Shown here one piece after another: positions 1 through 5,214 of a stretch of 16,618 nucleotides of DNA. How positions within the stretch are numbered: position 1 is the stretch's first letter; the number at the start of each line of letters is the position of its first letter. The translations under genes were made by a program, and so were the position numbers. A model generated the notes under the pieces. It had not been told where the DNA came from. It was given only the letters and a program-made list of their open reading frames with translations, and did no database searches. Origin of the DNA: Lactobacillus sp. UBA5815 (GTDB taxonomy: Bacteria > Bacillota > Bacilli > Lactobacillales > Lactobacillaceae); the NCBI GenBank assembly GCA_002417825.1, contig DICX01000091.1, forward strand, positions 1 through 16,618, written 5' to 3'.

Positions 1-37
1 TTCCGAGGTGTGCGTGGCTGAGCGTGTTCGGTGTTGA

Positions 38-431
38 TTGTGCCCCACGCATGTGGGGGTGATCCTCAGCGCGATCATCTGGTGTTGTTCATGCATGAGT
101 GTTCCCCACGCATGTGGGGGTGATCCTTCCAGACATTGGGATCAGCTGTATGTGGATGAGTGTTCCCCACGCATGTGGGGGTGATCCCTGAGATGGCATC
201 GGTATGATGTGATCGAATTTGTGTTCCCCACGCATGTGGGGGTGATCCTACAATAGAATTAGTCAAATATTTTAAAAATTAGTGTTCCCCACGCATGTGG
301 GGGTGATCCCGCGATACCGTACCCGTCCAATTGTGCTTGTTAGTGTTCCCCACGCATGTGGGGGTGATCCTAATGCCGTGCCATTAAAGATCAACAAGTC
401 TGGGTGTTCCCCACGCATGTGGGGGTGATCT
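38..431 (+). CRISPR. Type I-E CRISPR array, trailer end (7 repeats, 6 spacers)
   Basis: Seven 28-nt repeats start at 38, 99, 160, 221, 282, 343 and 404, with an exact 61-nt period and six 33-nt spacers. The repeat begins GTGTTCCCC and ends GGGGGTGATCC. Its core CCCCAC-GCAT-GTGGGG forms the stem-loop cut by Cas6e-type nucleases, leaving GTGATCC as the 5' handle, as in E. coli type I-E repeats. This polarity means rightward transcription, so leader and cas genes should lie left of the window. The five middle repeats are identical. The last repeat (404-431) ends in T instead of C, as expected of a trailer-end repeat. The first (38-65) has two changes near its 5' end (G1 to T, T5 to G). Bases 5-37 have the length of another spacer and bases 1-4 (TTCC) differ by one base from a repeat end (ATCC), so the array probably continues leftward. 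Confidence 0.97.
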
Positions 432-472
432 ATTGGCTGAATAGGCACAAATAGTAGGCAACCAGCCCACAT

Positions 473-510
473 AAAAAAGCTCTAACTATTGCAATTAGTT
501 AGAGTTTTTT
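473..510 (+). terminator. Terminator closing the CRISPR transcript
   Basis: A perfect 9-bp stem CTCTAACTA / TAGTTAGAG (480-488 with 496-504) has a 7-nt loop and is followed by six T. Six A precede the stem, so it could also work leftward. It sits about 50 bases after the last repeat and fits a rho-independent end of the pre-crRNA. Confidence 0.85.
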
Positions 511-615
511 GTGATGGGACAGTATGCTCATTCATTAGTTCTCAGTTGTAGCATAACAAGTCACAATTTTATGACAAGCAAATAAATTTGTTTATACGTC
601 GTTGGGTCCACATTA

Positions 616-876
616 ATGGGAAACATGCTGGACAACATGATTCAGACGACGATCAGTGATGAACAACGATCACAAATATTCATCGCAGAGGATGTCCTAA
701 CAAACGTTCTGGCAGCAATGACCGTATTTATTCTTGGGCTAGCACAAAACATCGGCATCAAAATCATTTTCGCATATATCGATCTGATTCTTCTCATGTT
801 TATGGTATGCTTATTTCTTGAAATCATGATTTTTAAGCATAAGAAAAAAGCTTCCAAATCGAACGCAGACGAATAA
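616..876 (+). CDS. Small two-helix membrane protein, function unknown
   Basis: This 86-residue protein is not one I recognise. An acidic, polar N-terminal stretch of about 28 residues (with DEQRSQIFIAED) is followed by two hydrophobic segments, about residues 30-50 and 53-74, and a basic tail (KHKKKASK) that should be cytoplasmic. Both termini would therefore face the cytoplasm. No convincing ribosome binding site precedes ATG 616. A second in-frame ATG at 625 has GGGAAAC directly before it, which is also poor. A shorter ORF on the opposite strand (642-857) covers the same DNA, but the plus-strand protein has the more natural membrane-protein layout. It lies between the array terminator and the ASCH gene. 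Its N-terminal part vaguely resembles the start of each unit in the 1655-2695 protein. A real gene is more likely than not. Confidence 0.45.
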   Translation: MGNMLDNMIQTTISDEQRSQIFIAEDVLTNVLAAMTVFILGLAQNIGIKIIFAYIDLILLMFMVCLFLEIMIFKHKKKASKSNADE

Positions 877-952
877 TTTTATACTGGTAGGCGTTCTTGG
901 ACACCGACTGGCGCCACGACTAAATCACCCTTAAATCATGGAGAAAGTCATC

Positions 953-1405
953 ATGAAAAAAGAAACCGAAATCTCACGTTATTGGAATGAATTTAAACGC
1001 ATAACCGGCGTTACGGGAAACGCCTATCTGGCAGAACAATTTGGATATGGCAAACAAGTCGGAGATGCGTTGGCCGAACTGGTTAAAAGTGGGAAAAAGA
1101 CCGCAACGACTTCTGCTCTAGAATTGTATGAAGCAGATGAATCACAACCAAAAGTCGGCGATTATAACATTATTTTGAACGGTTCCGGATCACCTGTCTG
1201 TATCACGCAAACAGAGCGGGTCGAAATCATCAATTTTGATGAAGTCACCGCTGACCACGCTTACCGTGAGGGTGAGGGAGATCAGAGTTTAGCTTATTGG
1301 CGAAAAGTTCATCAGCAATTTTTCGAAAAAGAATATCGACAAGCCGGCAAGACCTTCACAAATACGATTCCATGCATTTGTGAAACTTTTAAAGTCGTTT
1401 ATTAA
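953..1405 (+). CDS. ASCH domain-containing protein
   Basis: This is a 150-residue protein of the ASCH superfamily, whose beta-barrel fold is related to the PUA RNA-binding domain. The key features are SGKKTATTS at residues 46-54, the strand-rich VGDYNIILNGSG stretch from 68, and EGDQSLAYWRKVHQQFF (about 108-124), which fits the E..W...H..FF signature of this group. The length is normal for stand-alone ASCH proteins. The start is set at ATG 953 because GGAGAAAG (940-947) lies five bases upstream. The earlier ATG at 938 overlaps that ribosome binding site and has none of its own. Some family members are reported to be ribonucleases or N4-acetylcytidine amidohydrolases, but which activity applies here cannot be told from sequence. 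A terminator follows at 1424-1455, so it ends its transcription unit. Confidence 0.88.
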   Translation: MKKETEISRYWNEFKRITGVTGNAYLAEQFGYGKQVGDALAELVKSGKKTATTSALELYEADESQPKVGDYNIILNGSGSPVCITQTERVEIINFDEVTADHAYREGEGDQSLAYWRKVHQQFFEKEYRQAGKTFTNTIPCICETFKVVY

Positions 1406-1423
1406 GTGTCAGAATAGCTTTGA

Positions 1424-1455
1424 GCTCATTAGGTTATGTCCTAATGGGCTTTTTT
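1424..1455 (+). terminator. Terminator after the ASCH gene
   Basis: A 10-bp stem GCTCATTAGG / CCTAATGGGC (one G-T pair) with a 6-nt loop is followed by six T, 18 bases after the ASCH stop codon. Confidence 0.88.
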
Positions 1456-1542
1456 GCAACTGCTTCATGGCTCGTATCGTTTTCAATAATGGTTTCAAAA
1501 AATATTTCCAAGTCTTTGATTCAAAGGTTCTTGCATCCTCAC

Positions 1543-1572
1543 TTGAACATGGCTCTCGTGTAGATGTAATAT
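1543..1572 (+). promoter_or_regulatory. Possible promoter of the three-unit membrane protein
   Basis: TTGAAC (1543-1548) and TAATAT (1567-1572) are separated by 18 bases. They lie about 80 bases before the gene at 1655 and beyond the preceding terminator. A consensus TTGACA at 1605-1610 is closer to the gene but has no acceptable -10 box downstream. The assignment is tentative. Confidence 0.35.
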
Positions 1573-1654
1573 GTACATATACTTTATATGTTATATCGAT
1601 ATTCTTGACATGACCAACGTCACTATCAAAACAACCAAGAGAGGATGAGTTCCC

Positions 1655-2695
1655 ATGAAGAAAAACTATCGCGATGCCAAGACAAGAACCTATGCCGTAA
1701 TGGCAGAAGATCGGGCACTTCGTCTCATAAATATTGTCTTACTTATTTTGATCATGGTTCTCATAGCAATGAGCGTCATCATGGAATATGCGCGATCTGC
1801 CGACACTAGTGATGTAATCGTCATCGCCTTCATCGTGATGATCATCAATTGCCTATTTTCCAGTCACGGCAAGCACATCGACAAGATCGATCCTAGTATC
1901 GGAAACTACTCGAATATTAGGATAAAACTCAACAAAGACTTTCGTGCGATGGTCGCGTTCGACCGAATAAACACGGAACCGATACAACAAGAACCGGTCA
2001 CGAACATGGCCGATGATGACTCCAATGAAGACGATCAACTCTCTGACAAAGATAGAACACGCTTAGCCATCATCGAAAAAGAAAAAAACGTGAATCGCCT
2101 CATAAATTATCTGTTACTGGTAGCCATGACGGCACTCCTTACCATCATCATGTTACAAAGAATGACAATCGATTCACTCATCAGACTCATGTTATTCGCC
2201 ACAGCAATCACCATCATTACTGGCCCATTTACCTGTCACGTGAACAAACTCGAATTTGCAGACTTCAACAGTAGTTTTGCAGATTACCACGTAAAGCTTA
2301 CTAAAGATTTTCGAAAACTAGTCGCATCTGACAGGAAAAATCAGCCCCTAACGACAAAACAGTCATCTGATTATGATTCAACGTCAATCAGATCGCGTAT
2401 CATCGCCGATGAACGATGCCGTTGTGATGATATCGAATCAGCATGTCTGACATACGGCATGTATATCCTCATGATTTATTTTGCAGCCACTGACTTGGGC
2501 AACGACGCCATCGCGGTGCTGACGTTAGTCATCGTCATCATGTCCTTCATCGTATATTTGCTGATGCTCGAACATCATTCCGAAATGAAGGACACAGACA
2601 TCGAACGCAAGACCTATGAAGATTACAAGATCAAGCTCACGCCACGATTTGCCAAGCTCGTCAAATATGATCGTCAAAAGAAACAGAAAAGATGA
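1655..2695 (+). CDS. Membrane protein of three tandem homologous units, unknown function
   Basis: The 346-residue protein is not one I recognise. It consists of three copies of a unit of about 95-100 residues: units at about 8-104, 133-227 and 242-340. Each has a charged N-terminal helix, two transmembrane segments and a closing box. The three boxes align over 20 positions without gaps, at 85-104, 208-227 and 321-340. They share I/V-K-L at box positions 7-9 (IKL, VKL, IKL), then F, then V-x-x-D-R, ending AFDR, ASDR and KYDR. Unit starts are also alike: RLIN occurs at residues 23-26 and 148-151. With six helices in pairs, all three boxes and both termini should be cytoplasmic. An acidic linker (DDDSNEDDQLSDKD) joins units 1 and 2. 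The start at ATG 1655 has GAGG (1641-1644) upstream, with a rather long gap. No catalytic motif was seen. The reading frame and membrane nature are clear; the function is unknown. Confidence 0.82.
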   Translation: MKKNYRDAKTRTYAVMAEDRALRLINIVLLILIMVLIAMSVIMEYARSADTSDVIVIAFIVMIINCLFSSHGKHIDKIDPSIGNYSNIRIKLNKDFRAMVAFDRINTEPIQQEPVTNMADDDSNEDDQLSDKDRTRLAIIEKEKNVNRLINYLLLVAMTALLTIIMLQRMTIDSLIRLMLFATAITIITGPFTCHVNKLEFADFNSSFADYHVKLTKDFRKLVASDRKNQPLTTKQSSDYDSTSIRSRIIADERCRCDDIESACLTYGMYILMIYFAATDLGNDAIAVLTLVIVIMSFIVYLLMLEHHSEMKDTDIERKTYEDYKIKLTPRFAKLVKYDRQKKQKR

Positions 2696-2711
2696 TTTTG
2701 GGCGATCATAC

Positions 2712-2727
2712 CACTAAATCTTTAGTG
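2712..2727. repeat. Perfect 7-bp inverted repeat upstream of the small ORF
   Basis: CACTAAA-TC-TTTAGTG lies 17 bases after the stop of the three-unit gene and about 30 bases before a promoter-like -10. It is followed by CTTATTTT, so it could be a weak terminator of the upstream gene. Its near-palindromic form also suits an operator. Confidence 0.4.
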
Positions 2728-2755
2728 CTTATTTTAACTAAAATCCATTTTTTAA

Positions 2756-2764
2756 TGCGATAAT
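2756..2764 (+). promoter_or_regulatory. Extended -10 promoter for the small ORF and GNAT gene
   Basis: TGC-GATAAT is an extended -10 element. Only a weak -35 (TTAACT or TAACTA, 18-19 bases upstream) is visible. Transcription would start near 2771, just before the GGAGG of the small ORF, giving a very short leader. Confidence 0.45.
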
Positions 2765-2787
2765 GATTAAAACTTGGAGGGTTAAAA

Positions 2788-2901
2788 ATGTTGCTCTATT
2801 TAAAAAACTCACGTGAAAACCTATTGACCAAAAATAATCAAACTAAACCTTATAGGAGTATCTCACGTGATCAATTATCGAGAAAGCAAAACGTTACCTA
2901 G
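2788..2901 (+). CDS. 37-residue ORF with strong ribosome binding site, overlapping GNAT
   Basis: This ORF starts at ATG 2788 and ends with TAG at 2899-2901. GGAGG at 2776-2780 lies seven bases before the start, one of the best ribosome binding sites in the window. The product begins MLLYLKNSRENLL and is otherwise polar and basic (7 K/R in the last 20 residues), with no membrane segment or known motif. It overlaps the first 35 bases of the GNAT gene in a different frame. The arrangement fits a leader peptide or a translationally coupled small protein, or a remnant of an older gene whose ribosome binding site survives. The strong translation signal is visible; a function is not. Confidence 0.5.
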   Translation: MLLYLKNSRENLLTKNNQTKPYRSISRDQLSRKQNVT

Positions 2902-3274
2902 AACGCAGCTAACAAAATTATATGCAAGCGTTGCCTGGTCTGCATATACCAATCATATTGAAATTTTGGAAAAGGCAATCCACCATTCACTCACTGTGCT
3001 AACGGCTTGGGATCATGATGACTTGGTCGGCTTGATTCGCGTCATCGGCGACGGTTATACCAGCATATACATTCAAGACCTATTAGTTCGCCCAGATTAT
3101 CAAAACATGAAAATCGGCACCAGTTTGATGACTCAGATTTTAAACAAGTATCCACAAGTTAGGCAAAAAGTCTTATTAACGGATGAAGAACCAAGCGTCA
3201 GAAATTTTTATGAGAAAAACGGGTTTACCTCGGCAGACCAAGGAAATGCCGTTGCCTTTTACAAATTTTCGTAA
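2867..3274 (+). CDS. GNAT family N-acetyltransferase
   Basis: A 135-residue acetyltransferase that would transfer an acetyl group from acetyl-CoA to an amine; the substrate is unknown. The fold is complete: DDLVGLIRVIGDG (about 51-63) gives the central strands, and DLLVRPDYQNMKIGTSLM (about 71-88) is motif A. In motif A the Q-x-x-x-x-G-T stretch contacts the pyrophosphate of CoA. RNFYEKNGF (112-120) is the usual motif B helix and turn. The start is GTG 2867, supported by AGGAG at 2854-2858 (eight-base gap) and by the protein beginning where this subfamily normally begins. The N-terminus overlaps the preceding 37-codon ORF, so translation of the two may be linked. A terminator follows at 3324-3359. 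Confidence 0.92.
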   Translation: MINYRESKTLPRTQLTKLYASVAWSAYTNHIEILEKAIHHSLTVLTAWDHDDLVGLIRVIGDGYTSIYIQDLLVRPDYQNMKIGTSLMTQILNKYPQVRQKVLLTDEEPSVRNFYEKNGFTSADQGNAVAFYKFS

Positions 3275-3323
3275 GACTTGATTGCTTGTACTAGAATTAT
3301 TTTTTATTTACTGTTGCGTCATG

Positions 3324-3359
3324 AAAAACGGCATCGTTGTAAAGCGATACCGTTTTTTT
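3324..3359 (+). terminator. Terminator after the GNAT gene
   Basis: AAAAACGGCATCG (3324-3336) pairs with CGATACCGTTTTT (from 3345) apart from one C-A mismatch, and the arm runs into seven T. Confidence 0.85.
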
Positions 3360-3386
3360 GATACACACTTGATTTCCCAACATAAG

Positions 3387-3416
3387 AAAAAAAACCTTGT
3401 ATAAACAAGGCCTTTT
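3387..3416 (-). terminator. Terminator of the quinone oxidoreductase operon
   Basis: CCTTGT-ATAA-ACAAGG (3395-3410) is flanked by A-rich DNA on the left and T on the right. Read leftward it ends in a run of at least eight T, so it should stop the 3484-4950 transcript. It can also back up the GNAT terminator from the other side. Confidence 0.85.
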
Positions 3417-3483
3417 TTGTGTGTTCATAAGTCATTGATGACTTGACACATGTAATCATGCATTGACCAAATCGTGCTGAAAA

Positions 3484-4443
3484 TCAATCCTTCTCTTTGA
3501 CGTTGATAATGATTTTGCCACGTGCATGATGGGATTCGATTCGTGTGTGGGCATCTTGAATTCCCTTTGTCGTCAATGGAAATTCAGAATCGATGATGAC
3601 TTTAAGCTGATCTTTCTTGAGTGCCTCGGCAAGTTCGGCCAAATCTTTGCCATCGGGCTCAAGCCAGCCAGTCATCACCGTTTTACCTTCTTTTTTTGCC
3701 CGCTCTTTTTGCTCTGGCGTGATGTTTGCAGAAATAGTCACCAATCGGCCACCTGGTACAAGGATATCGATGCCATCATCGACCGCACCCACACTGTCCA
3801 ATACCGCATCATAATCGGTCAACACGTCTTGGATGCGTTTTTCATGATAATTGATTACGATATCCGCGCCTAATTCGGTTGCCAATCCAATATTGACAGC
3901 ACTGACCGTCGTTGCCACTGTGGCACCCATCGATTTCGCCAATTGGATGGCAAAACTCCCAACACCGCCGGCACCGGCTTGAATGAGTACTTTTTTACCT
4001 GGTCCGACCTGCAATCGGCGCAACATTTGCAAAGCAGTCTCACCGGCAAGCGGTACTGCTGCTGCTTGTGCATCCGTGATAGTCGCTGGTATCTTTGCAA
4101 GCTGGTTGGCATCAACCGCCATCAGTGACGCATAAGACCCAAAACGTCCAGTTGGATCGATTTCAGGACGTGCAAAAACCCGTTCACCCACAGAAAATCC
4201 AGTGACGTTTTTGCCAACCGCAACGATTTTCCCTGCAACATCCCAGCCTAATACGACTGGAAAGTGCCACGTGAACATGCCTTGAAGCAGTCCTTGCCGG
4301 GCTTTGTAATCGATCGGATTGATACTCGTCGCATGAACTTCGATCAGCACTTGATCGTCTGTTATCTTGGGATCCGGATAGTCAGATACCACATGTAATT
4401 CCTGAATATCCCCGAATCGATTGATTATTGCTGCTTTCATCAT
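3484..4443 (-). CDS. Zinc-independent quinone oxidoreductase-like MDR enzyme
   Basis: This 319-residue protein belongs to the medium-chain dehydrogenase/reductase superfamily, quinone oxidoreductase branch, and probably reduces quinones or alpha,beta-unsaturated carbonyls with NADPH. INPIDYKARQG (41-51) and LGWDVAGKIVAVG (65-77) are the branch signatures in the N-terminal GroES-like domain. IQAGAGGVGSFAIQLAK (154-170) is the Rossmann nucleotide loop. The cysteine and histidine zinc ligands of alcohol dehydrogenases are absent; the protein has no cysteine in those places. AGGAGG lies six bases before ATG 4443 and nine before the next ATG at 4440, so either may start. It lies 63 bases behind the OhrR-like regulator gene with no terminator between, suggesting one operon induced by oxidants or electrophiles (inference). 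The exact substrate is unknown. Confidence 0.9.
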   Translation of the reverse strand: MMKAAIINRFGDIQELHVVSDYPDPKITDDQVLIEVHATSINPIDYKARQGLLQGMFTWHFPVVLGWDVAGKIVAVGKNVTGFSVGERVFARPEIDPTGRFGSYASLMAVDANQLAKIPATITDAQAAAVPLAGETALQMLRRLQVGPGKKVLIQAGAGGVGSFAIQLAKSMGATVATTVSAVNIGLATELGADIVINYHEKRIQDVLTDYDAVLDSVGAVDDGIDILVPGGRLVTISANITPEQKERAKKEGKTVMTGWLEPDGKDLAELAEALKKDQLKVIIDSEFPLTTKGIQDAHTRIESHHARGKIIINVKEKD

Positions 4444-4478
4444 GAAGTGCCTCCTGTTAGTGATATGTTTAAAAATCA

Positions 4479-4493
4479 GTCATTGACCATGAC
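4479..4493. repeat. Inverted repeat between marR-type gene and oxidoreductase gene
   Basis: GTCAT-TGACC-ATGAC is a perfect 5-bp dyad in the 63-base gap between the two leftward genes. It may be an internal operator or chance; no good promoter was seen beside it. Confidence 0.25.
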
Positions 4494-4506
4494 CGCAATG
4501 AGGTTT

Positions 4507-4950
4507 TTACCGGTTTATGGCTTGCGTCAGTTTTGAAATCAATTTTTGGTTGATTTCTAGGATCTGGTGATACTGTTCAGCATCAAAATCATCACTATCG
4601 AAACGATCAATGATTGCATGGTGAATGGCGATTTCTTGCCGTTTCCCTTTTTCGGTCAAGATGATCACCAACTGCCGTTTATCATCATCAGGGTGATGCC
4701 GCTGGATCCACCCTGTGACTTCTAATTTTTTAAGCAATGGCGTCAGCGTGTTACTCGACAAATGCAACTCGTCACCGATTTCATGAAGCGTTTTTCGATC
4801 CTGCTGCCAAAGCGAGCGCAAAATCAGATACTGTGAATAAGTCAGCCCAAAAGGTTGCAGCGTCTGCTTGTAAAATCTGTTAAACAGTCGATACGCATTA
4901 TAAACTGAAAAACAAATCTGGTTCGCTAAACTCACTTGATCAGATTTCAT
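4507..4950 (-). CDS. MarR family regulator, one-cysteine OhrR type
   Basis: This 147-residue winged-helix repressor resembles OhrR, the organic-peroxide sensor. The N-terminal SLANQICFSVYNAYRLFNRFY (about 7-27) holds the only cysteine of the protein, in the position of the reactive cysteine of Bacillus OhrR. The tyrosines of NRFY and LTYSQY match those that contact that cysteine. The DNA-binding part follows: LHEIGDELHLSSNTLTPLLKKLEVTG, then the wing with DDDKRQLVIILT. The start is chosen at ATG 4950 because GGAGG (minus strand, 4956-4960) is five bases upstream. ATG 4953 is too close to it, and a TTG at 4968 lies upstream of the ribosome binding site. Oxidation of the cysteine would release DNA and induce the downstream reductase, and possibly the divergent gene. 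Family is sure; ligand type is inferred. Confidence 0.92.
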   Translation of the reverse strand: MKSDQVSLANQICFSVYNAYRLFNRFYKQTLQPFGLTYSQYLILRSLWQQDRKTLHEIGDELHLSSNTLTPLLKKLEVTGWIQRHHPDDDKRQLVIILTEKGKRQEIAIHHAIIDRFDSDDFDAEQYHQILEINQKLISKLTQAINR

Positions 4951-4982
4951 CATTTCCTCCTTATTCAATCGTGCGCGATCGA

Positions 4983-4995
4983 ATAGTCAAACTAT
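4983..4995. promoter_or_regulatory. Candidate MarR operator over the -10 box
   Basis: ATAGT-CAA-ACTAT is a perfect 5-3-5 dyad overlapping the -10 box of the leftward promoter. This is where an autorepressing MarR protein would be expected to bind. Confidence 0.5.
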
Positions 4996-5019
4996 AACCG
5001 AATCACGCCATAAGCGCAA
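4991..5019 (-). promoter_or_regulatory. Promoter of the marR-type operon
   Basis: Read leftward, TTGCGC (5014-5019) and TATAGT (4991-4996) are separated by exactly 17 bases. The start of transcription would fall near 4984, about 35 bases before the start codon. Confidence 0.65.
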
Positions 5020-5025
5020 CTTTAA

Positions 5026-5038
5026 AGCAATTATTGCT
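5026..5038. promoter_or_regulatory. Candidate operator between the divergent promoters
   Basis: AGCAAT-T-ATTGCT is a perfect dyad. It lies seven bases upstream of the leftward -35 box and overlaps the rightward -35 box, so one bound protein could affect both promoters. Confidence 0.5.
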
Positions 5039-5061
5039 ATCCAAAAACACTATGCTAGAAT
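5034..5061 (+). promoter_or_regulatory. Promoter of the four-helix membrane protein gene
   Basis: TTGCTA (5034-5039), a 16-base spacer and TAGAAT (5056-5061), the last preceded by TGC as in extended -10 elements. The predicted leader is about 147 bases long. Confidence 0.6.
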
Positions 5062-5101
5062 TAAGTTGAATTTAATCATCTAATTTAGAGCCAATTTTTA
5101 G

Positions 5102-5148
5102 AAATAATCTCTAGGCTACTGAATCAAGGTTCGCTTCACAGATTATTT
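5102..5148 (+). repeat. 9-bp inverted repeat in the leader of the 5215 gene
   Basis: AAATAATCT (5102-5110) and AGATTATTT (5140-5148) can pair over nine bases around a 29-base loop. It lies in the presumed leader RNA and ends TTTTG rather than in a clean T run, so it is a poor terminator. No known riboswitch was recognised. Confidence 0.3.
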
Positions 5149-5214
5149 TGTCAGCCAAGAACAAAACGATCCATCTAATTTTATCAATCAACAGTTTAAC
5201 TATGAGGTCGCATC

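Noticed and set aside
75..472. Two leftward ORFs (75-266 and 272-472) encoding repeated HPHMRGEH and GITPTCVGNT segments
   Set aside because: They are translations of the CRISPR repeats read on the opposite strand, a well-known annotation artefact; the repeat period explains the peptide period.
938..952. Earlier ATG for the ASCH gene at 938
   Set aside because: It overlaps the GGAGAAAG ribosome binding site that serves ATG 953.
1605..1610. Consensus TTGACA before the three-unit gene
   Set aside because: No acceptable -10 box lies 15-19 bases downstream; isolated hexamers occur by chance.
1380..1613. Rightward 77-codon ORF
   Set aside because: It begins inside the ASCH gene and runs straight through the terminator at 1424-1455.
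3526..4128. Several ORFs overlapping the quinone oxidoreductase gene
   Set aside because: Shadows of a well-supported gene; none has a ribosome binding site or recognisable domain.
4951..4968. TTG start extending the MarR-type protein by six residues
   Set aside because: The extension would translate the AAGGAGG ribosome binding site itself.
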